DNA of 64,000 nucleotides from Clostridiales bacterium (GCA_021204045.1 JAJQAA010000022.1:1-64000), one strand, 5' to 3'; shown: positions 1-8,639, numbered from the stretch's first letter. The notes: generated by a model not told the origin, from the letters alone. Made by a program: numbers and translations.

Positions 1-41
1 AAAACAGAAAAATTCGTATCTGGGGCTAGCCGCCGCGCTAG

Positions 42-395
42 CGGCTTGGTACAATCAAACGAGGAGATATCTATTACGCGGATCTGCGCCCGGTGGTGGG
101 CTCCGAACAGGGCGGCGTGCGTCCGGTGCTGATCATCCAGAATGATGTCGGCAACCGCCACAGCCCGACGGTGATCTGCGCGGCGATTACCTCAAAGATG
201 AATAAGGCGAAGCTTCCTACCCATGTGGAACTGGATACCCGGCGCTGTGATATGGTGCGGGATTCCGTGATTCTTCTGGAACAATTGCGTACGATTGACA
301 AGCAGCGGCTGAAAGAAAAGATATGTCACATTGACAGTGAATTGCTGGAGAGAGTAAACCGCGCTCTGATGGTAAGCCTGGAGCTGAATACATAA
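42..395 (+). CDS. mazF: MazF/EndoA-family endoribonuclease toxin, start codon apparently lost
   Basis: The PemK/MazF fold is complete from [10 protein letters not shown] through [18 protein letters not shown] to [14 protein letters not shown], closely matching the Bacillus EndoA/NdoA family (about 116 aa), which cleaves mRNA at specific short sequences and is held inactive by a small antitoxin encoded just upstream. The reading frame opens after a TAG at 39-41, and no ATG, GTG or TTG lies in frame before the KRGD motif (codons from 42: Arg-Leu-Gly-Thr-Ile-Lys-Arg-Gly-Asp). A TTG at 46 is out of frame by one base. A GTG at 93 would delete the first beta strand and has no SD. So either one base is missing near position 50 (sequence error or real inactivation) or an unusual start is used. 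The antitoxin would lie left of the window. Confidence 0.8.
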   Translation, partial: RLGTIKRGDIYYADLRPVVGSEQGGVRPVLIIQNDVGNRHSPTVICAAITSKMNKAKLPTHVELDTRRCDMVRDSVILLEQLRTIDKQRLKEKICHIDSELLERVNRALMVSLELNT

Positions 396-416
396 TTCGG
401 CGCTTCAATTCCGCTC

Positions 417-445
417 TTGATATTCTTCCGGAATAATGTTAGAAT
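417..445 (+). promoter_or_regulatory. Sigma-A-type promoter of the YebC-family gene
   Basis: TTGATA (417-422), 17-bp spacer, TAGAAT (440-445), about 95 bp upstream of the yebC start. By eye only. Confidence 0.5.
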
Positions 446-539
446 AGGTGCAGTTATTTTGGGCTGTGGCATTCCTGGTGCAAAAGCTGGTATTCCAACC
501 GCCCGAACCGGACGAAAAAAGGATAAGGAGCGTTAAGTT

Positions 540-1268
540 ATGTCAGGACATTCAAAGTTTGCCAACATTAAGCATAAAAAGGAGCGCAATGACGCCGCGA
601 AGGGCAAGGTATTTACCGTGATCGGCTGCGAGCTGGCTGTGGCGGTGAAGGAGGGCGGTCCGGATCCGGCCAACAACAGTAAGCTGCGTGATGTGATTGC
701 CAAGGCCAAAGCCAGCAACATGCCAAACGACACGATTGAGCGCGGCATCAAGAAGGCTGCGGGCGACGCAAACTCGGTTAATTACGAAGTGCTGACCTAC
801 GAGGGCTACGGCCCGAGCGGCGTGGCGATCATTGTCAGCACCCTGACGGACAACAAAAACCGTACGGCGGCCAATGTGCGCAGCGCTTTCACGAAGGGCG
901 GCGGCAATGTCGGCGCGCAGGGCAGCGTATCCTTTTTATTTGATAAAAAGGGGCAGATCCTGATCGATAAGGAAGAGTGTGACCAGGACGCGGACGAACT
1001 GATGATGATGGCTCTGGATGCCGGCGCGGAGGATTTCGCCGAGGAAGAGGAGAGCTACGAGGTCATCACCGATCCGGATGATTTCAGCCAGGTGCGCGAA
1101 GCGCTGGAGGCTGCAGGGATTCCGATGCTGCAGGCGGATGTGACGATGATTCCGCAGACCTGGGTGGAGCTTTCCGATGAGGATGATATCAAGCGCATGA
1201 ACCGCATCCTCGATCTGCTCGACGACGATGACGACGTGCAGGCTGTGTATCACAACTGGGACGAGTAA
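540..1268 (+). CDS. yebC: YebC/PmpR/TACO1-family regulatory protein
   Basis: The 242-aa product starts with the family hallmark [14 protein letters not shown] (usually SKWANI) and runs full length to an acidic tail rich in Asp and Glu ([17 protein letters not shown]). YebC-family proteins were described first as transcriptional regulators; later work on relatives supports a role in helping ribosomes translate difficult stretches such as polyproline. Which applies here cannot be read from sequence. A strong SD (AAGGAG) lies 8-9 nt before the ATG. It is transcribed alone, from the promoter at 417-445 to the terminator at 1305-1346. The Trp-to-Phe change in the N-terminal motif is a minor oddity. 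Confidence 0.93.
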   Translation: MSGHSKFANIKHKKERNDAAKGKVFTVIGCELAVAVKEGGPDPANNSKLRDVIAKAKASNMPNDTIERGIKKAAGDANSVNYEVLTYEGYGPSGVAIIVSTLTDNKNRTAANVRSAFTKGGGNVGAQGSVSFLFDKKGQILIDKEECDQDADELMMMALDAGAEDFAEEEESYEVITDPDDFSQVREALEAAGIPMLQADVTMIPQTWVELSDEDDIKRMNRILDLLDDDDDVQAVYHNWDE

Positions 1269-1304
1269 AACAGTAGACAGTAAGATAATAAACAGCAAAA
1301 CAAT

Positions 1305-1346
1305 AAACGCCGGGATACCTTAAAAATCAAGGAAATTCCGGCGTTT
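1305..1346. terminator. Bidirectional terminator between convergent genes
   Basis: AAACGCCGG at 1305 pairs with CCGGCGTTT ending at 1346, extended by CCTT/AAGG near the loop. T-rich sequence follows on the plus strand and A-rich precedes, so it can serve both yebC and the minus-strand gene ending at 1384. Confidence 0.75.
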
Positions 1347-1383
1347 TCTGTTCTCTGGCGAGATGATTTTGCGATCCAATGGT

Positions 1384-2070
1384 TCATTCGTTACAAAAAC
1401 AGTATTCGATAAAAGCTGCCACACGAGATGTGTCCGGCAGATTATAAGGGACAAAGAGATAGTATTTGCCGAAGTCGACGTCGTCTCTGTCGCGCAGATA
1501 GCGGCTTTGCGCCATATCCAGAGCGACGATCCCTTCGTTCCCGCTTCCGTCTATTCCCATATATAGACTGTCCGTAAGCAGTTTACGTAGCTCGGGCGGG
1601 AGAACGTTGTTTAAATCCATCATGGGGATGCTTTCGAGGTAATATTCCATGACGGCCTTCGTTGTCACAACAAAATCTAGCTCCCGTGTCGTCATATACG
1701 CGATGATTTTTGCGTTGCTGGCGGCGGTGTACTCGGTTTCGCTTCCTTCAAGACTGATATACAGGCTGTCGTCGAAGACAATTCGCTGATTATTGCTCAC
1801 GTCGAGATATTCGGCATATTCGTTCTGAAGAGTTTCCGCGTCAAAAAGGTTATACTCGTCGTTTGTGAAGAAGCCCTGGATGATGATCTCTTTTCTGCCC
1901 TGCGATATCATGTCTCCAATGAGAAAGACAGCAAATATCAGGAAAACAAGTCCCAGACCCCAGCTTTTATAGTAAGTAAATAGGTAATCTATTTTACCCC
2001 GGAAACTGAGGCTGCGCATATTCGCAGAAAATGTTTCTTTCCATTTATGAAAGCGTTCCGATATGCTCAT
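1384..2070 (-). CDS. Hypothetical single-pass membrane protein
   Basis: A 228-aa protein I do not recognise. After a basic N-terminal stretch of about 35 residues it has one hydrophobic segment (around residues 36-52, LGLVFLIFAVFLIGDMI) and then a mostly soluble domain of about 170 residues ending in Phe-Cys-Asn-Glu. No enzyme motif is visible. Its ATG overlaps the stop of the preceding DUF624 gene by 4 bp (ATGA), so it is translationally coupled and third in a minus-strand operon with the DUF624 protein and the phosphodiesterase. A role as an accessory membrane component of that locus is inference from position only. Confidence 0.75.
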   Translation of the reverse strand: MSISERFHKWKETFSANMRSLSFRGKIDYLFTYYKSWGLGLVFLIFAVFLIGDMISQGRKEIIIQGFFTNDEYNLFDAETLQNEYAEYLDVSNNQRIVFDDSLYISLEGSETEYTAASNAKIIAYMTTRELDFVVTTKAVMEYYLESIPMMDLNNVLPPELRKLLTDSLYMGIDGSGNEGIVALDMAQSRYLRDRDDVDFGKYYLFVPYNLPDTSRVAAFIEYCFCNE

Positions 2071-2735
2071 TTTTTCACCTGTTTTTTGCTTTTCTGTTTT
2101 TTACTTTTCTTTCCGTCGGGAACATCTCCCGAATATTTCAGAAAAACACCTGTGATCAGATAAGAAGAAATGAAAATGTACAAGCCGATCCATATGAAAA
2201 AAAGACCGCTGAAAAAATATATTCCCACCGCAACGGCGGCAATCATTACAAACAGCGTTATCGTTACATGGAGGTTTCCCATTGCCATAATAAAGCTGTC
2301 GTGTACGATTTTCCTTACCGGAAAATCATACAGCGCGACGATCGCATAGAAATAGCACGAACATCCGAGAAAAATGGCAGCGCAGCAGACACATATGCTC
2401 AGTACGATAAGAGCTGGGACGCCGCCTGTTACGGTGAAAAATATCCAGGCGGCGCGCAGGTCGACGAAAAAGAAGACGATAGCGGCAAGCTCGATCAGCC
2501 AGAGCATGGTAGCGCGCTTAAAACATCGTTTAAACGCTGAAAAATAGCTTTTCCATACGGTACCCTCAGTATCCGTGACCTGATGGAGCGTGAAACGGTA
2601 ATAAGCCGCGTTTGACGCGCCGATGGTAAAAATAGGGATGCTTGTGATAAGCCAGAGAAAACTCATGCACACGACATCCGTCACCTTGCCGATAAATGAC
2701 CAGAATTTATTTTCCGGATCGAACAGGGACTTCAT
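2067..2735 (-). CDS. YesL/DUF624-family membrane protein
   Basis: A 222-aa polytopic membrane protein with about five hydrophobic segments. It shows the YesL/DUF624 pattern: a first helix containing the ITSIPIFTIGASNAAYY stretch, then a cytoplasmic loop with WKSYFSAFKRCFKRA. Proteins of this family sit beside family-1 sugar ABC transporters and two-component systems in Firmicutes; their function is not established. It overlaps both neighbours by 4 bp (ATGA), giving a tightly coupled three-gene minus-strand operon divergent from the ABC importer at 3731-6985, which fits the usual family context. The C-terminus is strongly basic (KKSKKQKSKKQ). Confidence 0.85.
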   Translation of the reverse strand: MKSLFDPENKFWSFIGKVTDVVCMSFLWLITSIPIFTIGASNAAYYRFTLHQVTDTEGTVWKSYFSAFKRCFKRATMLWLIELAAIVFFFVDLRAAWIFFTVTGGVPALIVLSICVCCAAIFLGCSCYFYAIVALYDFPVRKIVHDSFIMAMGNLHVTITLFVMIAAVAVGIYFFSGLFFIWIGLYIFISSYLITGVFLKYSGDVPDGKKSKKQKSKKQVKK

Positions 2736-3460
2736 GCTTTGTCCAGTATATTTGTCGTGATGTAGTCCACGCCCATCGCCGCCAATGCTTCTCCATCCGC
2801 CTTCTCATTGACGGTCCAGCAGTTTACTTCGAGCCCGGCTTCGTGTACGCTGTCTACAATCGCGCGCGTGACGGATTTATAATTGATATCGAGACCGAGC
2901 GAATATTTTTTCAATGTTTCCAGGTCGCCGTCTCCCCATTCGGAGAGCAGGTACTGTGCGGGTGTCTCCGGATATCTACGTCTCAGGGCGACAAGATTAC
3001 CAAGATGGAAGGAGATTATAATCATGTGATCAAGGTAACCGGCCTTTTCTATCATAGACATTATCTTATATATATCAGAGGCCCGGAACCGATTCTTCAG
3101 CTCGAGCACGCAGTACTTTTCGTATTTCTGGCAGATCCCGATGTACTCCATCAGCTCCGGAAGATGCAGGTCAATCCGGCCGCGTTTCCCGTCCACATCC
3201 GTCAACTGCAGCTTGCGCAGTGTGTCAAAGGTGCTCTCCTCAACAGTGAGCGCATCGAGTCCGACGCGGCCGGTGTTATCGTCATGTATGATGATGAAAC
3301 GACCGTCAGCGGTTCTGTGTACGTCGGTTTCAATCCCATAGAATGTGCTCCGGTTTCCGGCAGCCACGAAAGCCGAGCAGGTATTTTCTTTTTCAAGTCC
3401 GCTCAGGCCGCGATGCGCGATCAGACGGACAGTTCCGGAATTAAATTTGATGGTGTCCAT
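2732..3460 (-). CDS. Glycerophosphodiester phosphodiesterase family protein
   Basis: A 242-aa cytoplasmic enzyme of the GDPD/UgpQ family, predicted to hydrolyse glycerophosphodiesters to glycerol-3-phosphate and an alcohol with a divalent metal. Visible motifs are HRGLSGLEKENT (catalytic His, metal-binding Glu), GIETDVHRTADG (Glu and Asp metal ligands) and IIHDD (second catalytic His), in standard order and spacing. The longest frame starts at a TTG at 3481, but an ATG at 3460 with SD AAGGAAGG 8 nt upstream is the likely start. It is first gene of the minus-strand operon and is read from its own promoter at 3503-3531. Its location opposite a sugar-type ABC importer resembles the ugp arrangement, which suggests phosphodiester use. 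That link is inferred. Confidence 0.9.
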   Translation of the reverse strand: MDTIKFNSGTVRLIAHRGLSGLEKENTCSAFVAAGNRSTFYGIETDVHRTADGRFIIIHDDNTGRVGLDALTVEESTFDTLRKLQLTDVDGKRGRIDLHLPELMEYIGICQKYEKYCVLELKNRFRASDIYKIMSMIEKAGYLDHMIIISFHLGNLVALRRRYPETPAQYLLSEWGDGDLETLKKYSLGLDINYKSVTRAIVDSVHEAGLEVNCWTVNEKADGEALAAMGVDYITTNILDKA

Positions 3461-3502
3461 AATAAGTACCTTCCTTTGCAAAGCTTGTGGAACTCAGCAA
3501 GA

Positions 3503-3531
3503 AGTATAGCACGTTCCTGTTATTTTTTCAA
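3503..3531 (-). promoter_or_regulatory. Promoter of the phosphodiesterase operon
   Basis: On the minus strand, TTGAAA (3531-3526), 17-bp spacer, TATACT (3508-3503), about 45 bp before the ATG at 3460. Confidence 0.6.
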
Positions 3532-3577
3532 CAAGATGCGCACTCACGTTTATTTGGGTAAAATATACAAAATCATT

Positions 3578-3677
3578 TTGTTAAAATTGGGTTAAATCCA
3601 GTATAATTTTGAGCGAAATTGAAAATAAATCATATTTCGCTCAAGTACTTGTCAATTTTTCACAGAAATATTATACT
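3578..3677 (+). promoter_or_regulatory. Two candidate promoters and an inverted repeat before the ABC importer
   Basis: The first candidate promoter is TTGTTA (3578-3583), 18 bp, TATAAT (3602-3607). The second, nearer and stronger, is TTGTCA (3649-3654), 17 bp, TATACT (3672-3677). Between them lies a perfect 9-bp inverted repeat, GAGCGAAAT (3611-3619) and ATTTCGCTC (3634-3642), with a 14-bp spacer. It is well placed as an operator for one of the DeoR-type repressors encoded at 7.0-8.5 kb; DeoR-family operators often contain TTTCG/CGAAA elements. Confidence 0.6.
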
Positions 3678-3730
3678 GTTTGTTGTGTTGAATGTTGAAT
3701 CACAAAATCAACAAAATGAAGGGAGATAAA

Positions 3731-5098
3731 ATGAGAAAATTATTATCAGTTGTTCTCGCGTTTTCAATGTTTGCGTCTTTGACGGCCTGCAGTGGTTCCA
3801 CGGGTTCCACCGGTTCTGCCACTAGTGCGGCAGCCACGACCGCCGCATCAGGGGGTGCGGAAACGGAAGCGGCCGCGGAGAGTGAGGCCGCGGAAGAGGG
3901 TCTCTATGATGTTACGGAACCAATCTCGATTGTATGGTGGCATGCACTTGAGGATCAGTACACCGATCTGGTAAACGAGGTTGTCGATGGATTTAACAGT
4001 TCTCAGGATCTCATCACGGTGGAGGCGCAGTACATAGGCGCGTATGCCGATGTGAATGAGGCGCTTGTCGCGGCCAATGCGGCCGGAGCCGGTCTGCCCG
4101 CGGTCGTTGTCGCCAACACCGACTACGTCGCTTCCTACGGCGAATCCGGTCTGTTTGAGAACCTTGATCCGTATATTGAAGCTACCGGTTATGATGTGGA
4201 GGATTTTTCTTCCGGTCTGCTGCTCAGCGCTCAATATAGCGGAAAGCAGGTTTCACTGCCGTTCCTGCATTCGACACAGGTTATTTATTATAACAAGGGC
4301 CTGGCCGATGAGAACGGCATCACCATTCCCACTTCCATCGAAGATTTCGATGCGTTCATCGAGGCGGGCGCGAAAGCCACCGGTAATTATGGCCTGGCGG
4401 TTCCGGGCTGGGATCAGTGGTATTTTGAGACCCTGTACCTCAATGAAGGCGTTGATATCATCACCGATGACAATACCTGCGATCTGGACAGCGATACCGC
4501 GCTGGGCGTCACCAACATGATCAAGGGCTGGTGTGACAGCGGTCTTGCCTACCTCGCATACGGTACGGATGCTTCCGCTACCATGCGTCAGCGCTTCTAC
4601 GATGGTGAAGTCTTTGCGGTTATGCACACCTCATCTCTTTACAATACTTATGTTGATAAGTGTGATTTTGAGGTTGGCATGGCCTGGTATCCGGCAGCAT
4701 CCACCGGTGATATGTACTCCGAAGTCGGCGGCTGTGTGCTCGGTATTCCTTCCAAAAACGATCAGGCTACCAAGAATGCCGCGTGGGTCTTCCTGCAGTA
4801 TCTCTGCGGCAAAGAAGTGAACATGAAATGGGCCGAGGGTACCGGCTATCTGCCCACCCGTAATTCCGTGCTGACCACGGAGGAAGGCGAGGCGTTCCTT
4901 GAGGCGAAGCCGGCGTTCCAGTGCATCTTTGATAACCTCAACCTGATCAATCCCCGTATCCAGAACGGCGCGTGGAGCGAGCTTGCAACCACCTGGAAGA
5001 ATTACATGGATACCATGATCAATCAGGGCGGCGACGTGGCTTCGGGATCCGCGGACATGGTCGAGGAAATCAATGAAATCCTTGAGGATCACGCGTAA
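3731..5098 (+). CDS. ABC importer substrate-binding lipoprotein, family 1 (carbohydrate or glycerol-phosphate type)
   Basis: A 455-aa extracellular solute-binding protein. The signal peptide MRKLLSVVLAFSMFASLTAC ends in a lipobox (LTAC), followed by a Ser/Thr/Ala/Glu-rich linker to about residue 60, then the type-1 fold starting SIVWWHALEDQY. Typical family features are the STQVIYYNKGLADENG segment and a Tyr/Trp-rich C-lobe. The longest frame begins upstream at 3692, but the ATG at 3731 has SD GAAGGGAG 6 nt ahead and starts a proper signal peptide. It leads an operon with two permeases. The substrate cannot be read; maltodextrin-, glycerol-phosphate- and glycoside-binding proteins share this fold. 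The neighbouring phosphodiesterase favours a phosphodiester or polyol phosphate, as inference. Confidence 0.9.
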   Translation: MRKLLSVVLAFSMFASLTACSGSTGSTGSATSAAATTAASGGAETEAAAESEAAEEGLYDVTEPISIVWWHALEDQYTDLVNEVVDGFNSSQDLITVEAQYIGAYADVNEALVAANAAGAGLPAVVVANTDYVASYGESGLFENLDPYIEATGYDVEDFSSGLLLSAQYSGKQVSLPFLHSTQVIYYNKGLADENGITIPTSIEDFDAFIEAGAKATGNYGLAVPGWDQWYFETLYLNEGVDIITDDNTCDLDSDTALGVTNMIKGWCDSGLAYLAYGTDASATMRQRFYDGEVFAVMHTSSLYNTYVDKCDFEVGMAWYPAASTGDMYSEVGGCVLGIPSKNDQATKNAAWVFLQYLCGKEVNMKWAEGTGYLPTRNSVLTTEEGEAFLEAKPAFQCIFDNLNLINPRIQNGAWSELATTWKNYMDTMINQGGDVASGSADMVEEINEILEDHA

Positions 5099-5137
5099 AC
5101 CTTGCAACCCCGGTTTCATGTGAAAGGACTTGTCTAT

Positions 5138-6094
5138 ATGTCAAAAACCACCACAGCTGACGCAGCAGCAGAGCGGGCGGCAGGGAAAGCCAAAGGGCCG
5201 TTCTTTACCGAAAAGAAGAAAAGCCAGTTTATTGATTTCCTCTTTGTGTTGCCTGCACTGCTTCTGCTGGCAGTCTTTACCTATTATCCGGTCGCAAAGC
5301 TGGTGCATATCAGTCTGACCGACTGGAACCTGCTGAATACAGAATGGAATTTTGTCGGCCTGAAAAACTGGAAATGGCTCTTTACCGGTACCGGGGCAAA
5401 ATATCTCTGGAACTCGCTGAAGGTCACATTTCTGTACTCGATGGGAGAGCTTTTTGCTACGATTGTCGGCGGCATGATCTTTGCCTTGCTTTTTAAGCGT
5501 ATGACAAAAGGCTTTGGCGCCATGCGTGCGATTGTCTTTATCCCAAAATATGTCGCGATGTCCTCCTGTGCCGTCGTCTTTTTGTGGATCCTCAATACGG
5601 ATCACGGTGTGCTCAACTATCTGCTCGGATTGGCAGGTCTGCCGGCTGTGGACTGGCTCAACCAGAAATCGACCGCGCTGCTGTCCGTCCTGATAACGAC
5701 AAGCTGGCGTGTCTATGGCTACGGCATGATGATATATCTGTCGGCGATGATGGGGATCTCACAGCAGTATTATGAGGCCGCTTCCCTTGATGGAGCGAGT
5801 AAAACCGAGCAGTTCTTCAAGATCACACTGCCGTTGCTTTCTCCGACGACGCTGTTTTTGCTTGTCACCACGTTCCTGTCCTCGATGAAGGTCTTCCAGT
5901 CGGTCGATATCATGACCAGCGGCGGGCCATCGCGTGCGACAGAAGTGTTTGTCTACCTGATTTACCGCTATGCGATGGTGGATTTCCGGATGGACAGAGC
6001 GGCTACTTCCGCAGTAATGTTCTTTATCATATTGCTGACGATAACGGTCGCTACCATGCGTGTGTCAAATGGCAGCGTAAACTACGATTCCTAA
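5138..6094 (+). CDS. ABC importer permease, MalF/UgpA type
   Basis: A 318-aa inner-membrane subunit with six predicted transmembrane segments and the EAA loop that contacts the ATPase (YYEAASLDGASKTEQFFKITLPLL, around residues 212-235). It belongs to the MalF/UgpA half of family-1 importers. The longest frame starts with TTG at 5102, but the ATG at 5138 follows SD GAAAGGA. It lies 39 bp after the binding protein and 27 bp before the second permease, so the three are one operon. No ATPase gene is present between 3.4 and 10.8 kb, so a shared MsmX-like ATPase encoded elsewhere is expected, as known for Bacillus sugar importers. Confidence 0.92.
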   Translation: MSKTTTADAAAERAAGKAKGPFFTEKKKSQFIDFLFVLPALLLLAVFTYYPVAKLVHISLTDWNLLNTEWNFVGLKNWKWLFTGTGAKYLWNSLKVTFLYSMGELFATIVGGMIFALLFKRMTKGFGAMRAIVFIPKYVAMSSCAVVFLWILNTDHGVLNYLLGLAGLPAVDWLNQKSTALLSVLITTSWRVYGYGMMIYLSAMMGISQQYYEAASLDGASKTEQFFKITLPLLSPTTLFLLVTTFLSSMKVFQSVDIMTSGGPSRATEVFVYLIYRYAMVDFRMDRAATSAVMFFIILLTITVATMRVSNGSVNYDS

Positions 6095-6121
6095 TCAGGC
6101 AAAGGAAGAGGGGAACAGTCC

Positions 6122-6985
6122 ATGGCAGAGGATCAAATTGTTATTGCAAAGAAAAAGAAGCATTCAGCCGGGTACCATGTCCAGACAATCGTTGCGGTTA
6201 TCGTTACGTTGATCATGTTGTTTCCGCTGTACTGGATGATTGCCACCTCGCTCAAATGCGCGGAGGAAGTCCAGCGTGTCATTCCGACGCTTATTCCTGA
6301 GAGCATTCATTTTGAAAATTACTTCAATGTTCTCACGCGTGCGAACTTCATCAAGTACTACTGGAACACCATTGTTATGACTGCCGGTATTCTCGTGCTT
6401 CAGGTCGGTACCGGTACTCTGGCGGCGTATGGTTTTGCCTGCGGCAAGTTTAAAGGGCGCAACGTGCTGTTTTATATTGTACTTGGCGCGCTGATGGTCC
6501 CGTTGCAGGTCACATTTATACCGATTTACATTATGTGCGCCAACTGGGGACTTACGGATACGTTTCTGGGTCTTATTTTACCGGAGAGTGTTTCGGCGTA
6601 CTACATATTCATGTTGAGAAACTGTTTTTTGTCCATTGACCAGAGCTATCTGGACGCCGGACGGATCGACGGGCTTGGCCGCTTCGGAATCATCTGGTAT
6701 GTGCTTATACCGATGAGCAAGGCGACGATTTTTACCGTCACGCTCGTGACCTTCTCGAACGGCTGGAACGCGTATTTCTGGCCGAAGATCATCGCCAAGA
6801 ATGAGGTTCGCCGTGTCCTCACAGTGGGTCTTGCCCAGCTGAAAAATACTTTCGCTGGCCAGGCGGTTTCCAATTACCACGAGATCATGGCAGGCGCTGT
6901 TCTGGCAATATTGCCGCTGGTTATCCTGTTCCTTGTATTCCAGAAATATATGATGACAGGCTATTCAAAAGCGGCAATGAAATAA
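6122..6985 (+). CDS. ABC importer permease, MalG/UgpE type
   Basis: A 287-aa membrane protein with six hydrophobic segments and a MalG-type EAA loop around residues 175-195 (SYLDAGRIDGLGRFGIIWYV; the first Glu of the consensus is Leu-Asp here). It is the second transmembrane subunit of the importer whose binding protein is at 3731. SD AGAGGGGA precedes the ATG. It is the last gene of the operon and is followed directly by the terminator at 6996-7023. Family membership is secure; the transported substrate is not. Confidence 0.92.
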   Translation: MAEDQIVIAKKKKHSAGYHVQTIVAVIVTLIMLFPLYWMIATSLKCAEEVQRVIPTLIPESIHFENYFNVLTRANFIKYYWNTIVMTAGILVLQVGTGTLAAYGFACGKFKGRNVLFYIVLGALMVPLQVTFIPIYIMCANWGLTDTFLGLILPESVSAYYIFMLRNCFLSIDQSYLDAGRIDGLGRFGIIWYVLIPMSKATIFTVTLVTFSNGWNAYFWPKIIAKNEVRRVLTVGLAQLKNTFAGQAVSNYHEIMAGAVLAILPLVILFLVFQKYMMTGYSKAAMK

Positions 6986-6995
6986 AACAAAAAAC

Positions 6996-7023
6996 GAAAG
7001 GACAGCCTACCCGCTGTCCTTTC
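6996..7023. terminator. Bidirectional terminator after the ABC importer
   Basis: Perfect 11-bp stem GAAAGGACAGC (6996-7006) and GCTGTCCTTTC (7013-7023) with a 6-nt loop. It abuts the stop codon of the convergent regulator ending at 7024 and has A/T tracts on both sides. Confidence 0.85.
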
Positions 7024-7794
7024 TTAGATATCCGCATCTGCGCGGATGTTGTCGCTGACGCTTATTATCGTGCCGGGATAATTCTTGGGGATTTTTTCCG
7101 GCGCATCGGTTACGATGGTATGTACTTTATGCAGCGGAAGTATACTGTTTGAGGCGGTGACGCCGACTTCGTCCCTGCCACAGAGAAGGATGCATTCGTG
7201 CGAACGGTTCACCGCGGCCTGTTCGACGGTCAGCCGCTCATCTCCCCAATGTGTTACAAAGCCGTCAAATGACAGTCCGTCGCAGGAGATAAAACACTGA
7301 TCATATCGAAAATGTTCCACATAATCCGCCGCCTGACGGCCGACAAATATGCTTTGTCCCGGCAGGTAGCGGCCGCCGGTACAGTGGACATGAGCGATAT
7401 CATTACATAACGTATCCGCTATTTTCATACTGTTTGTCACAACGGTGAGCGCGCTGAATGCGTGAGAGGAAGCAAGAAGCTGTGACATCGAGAGTGTGAG
7501 CGCGGATGCTCCGATAAAGATAAGGCCGCCTTTTTTTATAAGTTCAATTGCTTTTTCGCTGATGGGCGCAGGAGCCGGATGCTGTCTGGACGCTTTGACG
7601 GCAGGAGAATTTACGGTGACGGGCAGCGCGCCGCCGGAGAAGCGTACAATAAGCCCGCGCTTGGAAAGTTCTGCGAGATCGCGCCGCGCCGTCGCTTCAC
7701 TGACATACAGCCTGGATTTTAATTCATCTACGGTGATGCTGCCGTTGATCTCCATGAGGGAGAGTATTTTTTTAAATCGTTCTTCCGGTATCAT
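7024..7794 (-). CDS. DeoR/GlpR-family transcriptional regulator (second of a tandem pair)
   Basis: A 256-aa regulator. The N-terminal DeoR winged helix starts MIPEERFKKILSLMEING, with a recognition helix VSEATARRDLAEL. The sugar-phosphate-sensing DeoRC domain follows (IFIGASALTLSM, LTVVTNSMKIADTL, CTGGRYLP, FISCDGLS). The frame could extend to 7860, but the ATG at 7794 follows SD AAAGG and leaves a 10-bp gap to the first regulator gene, so it is preferred. DeoR proteins are usually repressors released by a phosphorylated sugar or polyol. The family's usual DSSTT-type effector loop reads GASALTLS here, suggesting a changed ligand or weakened binding. A likely target is the inverted repeat at 3611-3642. 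Confidence 0.9.
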   Translation of the reverse strand: MIPEERFKKILSLMEINGSITVDELKSRLYVSEATARRDLAELSKRGLIVRFSGGALPVTVNSPAVKASRQHPAPAPISEKAIELIKKGGLIFIGASALTLSMSQLLASSHAFSALTVVTNSMKIADTLCNDIAHVHCTGGRYLPGQSIFVGRQAADYVEHFRYDQCFISCDGLSFDGFVTHWGDERLTVEQAAVNRSHECILLCGRDEVGVTASNSILPLHKVHTIVTDAPEKIPKNYPGTIISVSDNIRADADI

Positions 7795-7804
7795 AGGACG
7801 CCTT

Positions 7805-8548
7805 TCAGTTTTTGGCGCGCAGTACAGCGGCGCTTGTATCAAAATGATATTGCCTGTCATCCGTGATCAGATAGTTAAAATCGTCAAGACTGGCAAAGTT
7901 ATAGGTACGTGTCTGTCCGATCTTTGTGTGATCAAACATCAGAACAGAACGTTTCGCCTGTGCCATCGCTACCTGCCGGACGCTGGCGGCATCCGGCGAG
8001 GTTTCCGCGGCGAAGTTTTGCGGAGTGACGGCGACCGGTGAGAAAAAAGCGATATCAAAATTGAAACGCCGCAGCGCCGTTTCCGTCAGAGGGCCGTAAA
8101 AACCATGCGAGCGGCGCGACATCTTACCTCCGATGACATGTACCGTGAAATCGCTGTTCTGGATTCGCGGCACTACCCGCAGACCATTCGTGACGATTGT
8201 CAGACGGAGCAGGCCATTGAGCATACTGGCCATTGCGAGTACTGTTGAAGAAGAATCGAGGAACACGGTATCGCCATTTTTTACCAGGCGGAAGGCTTCA
8301 CGCGCGATGGCCTGTTTGGCGAGCGTGTTGACTCCGGAACGATAGCGCAGCGGTTCGTCCACCAGTTTCTCGGAAATGGGGACAATGACGTTGCGGTTGT
8401 ATGCAACCAGATTTCGCTGTGCAAGTTCGGCGATGTCCCGACGAATGGTGGAGATGCTTACATGGAGCGCAGCGGAGAGCTCCTGTATCGTCGAGCTGCC
8501 ATCCCTGCGGACAATTTCCAGGATTTTAATTACTCTGTTTTCATGCAC
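7805..8548 (-). CDS. DeoR/GlpR-family transcriptional regulator (first of a tandem pair)
   Basis: A 247-aa DeoR-type regulator. The winged helix is MHENRVIKILEIVRRDG with recognition helix VSISTIRRDIAEL. The effector domain keeps the typical phosphate-binding loop FLDSSSTVLAMAS, then LTIVTNGLRV, VIGGKMS and LMFDHTKIG. SD AAGGTGA lies 8 nt before the ATG. It is divergent from the PHP phosphoesterase at 8640 (91-bp gap) and co-transcribed with the second DeoR gene. The two regulators share family but are clearly diverged in the effector loop, so they may sense different signals. Controlling the importer, the PHP gene or both is inference from position. Confidence 0.92.
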   Translation of the reverse strand: MHENRVIKILEIVRRDGSSTIQELSAALHVSISTIRRDIAELAQRNLVAYNRNVIVPISEKLVDEPLRYRSGVNTLAKQAIAREAFRLVKNGDTVFLDSSSTVLAMASMLNGLLRLTIVTNGLRVVPRIQNSDFTVHVIGGKMSRRSHGFYGPLTETALRRFNFDIAFFSPVAVTPQNFAAETSPDAASVRQVAMAQAKRSVLMFDHTKIGQTRTYNFASLDDFNYLITDDRQYHFDTSAAVLRAKN

Positions 8549-8639
8549 GATATCACCTTGTAACCTTTGATTTTTTTATTTTATCAGTCTTATTCCCTCC
8601 TGTCAACGGATGCGGGAATGAAAGAAAGAGGAGAAAACC

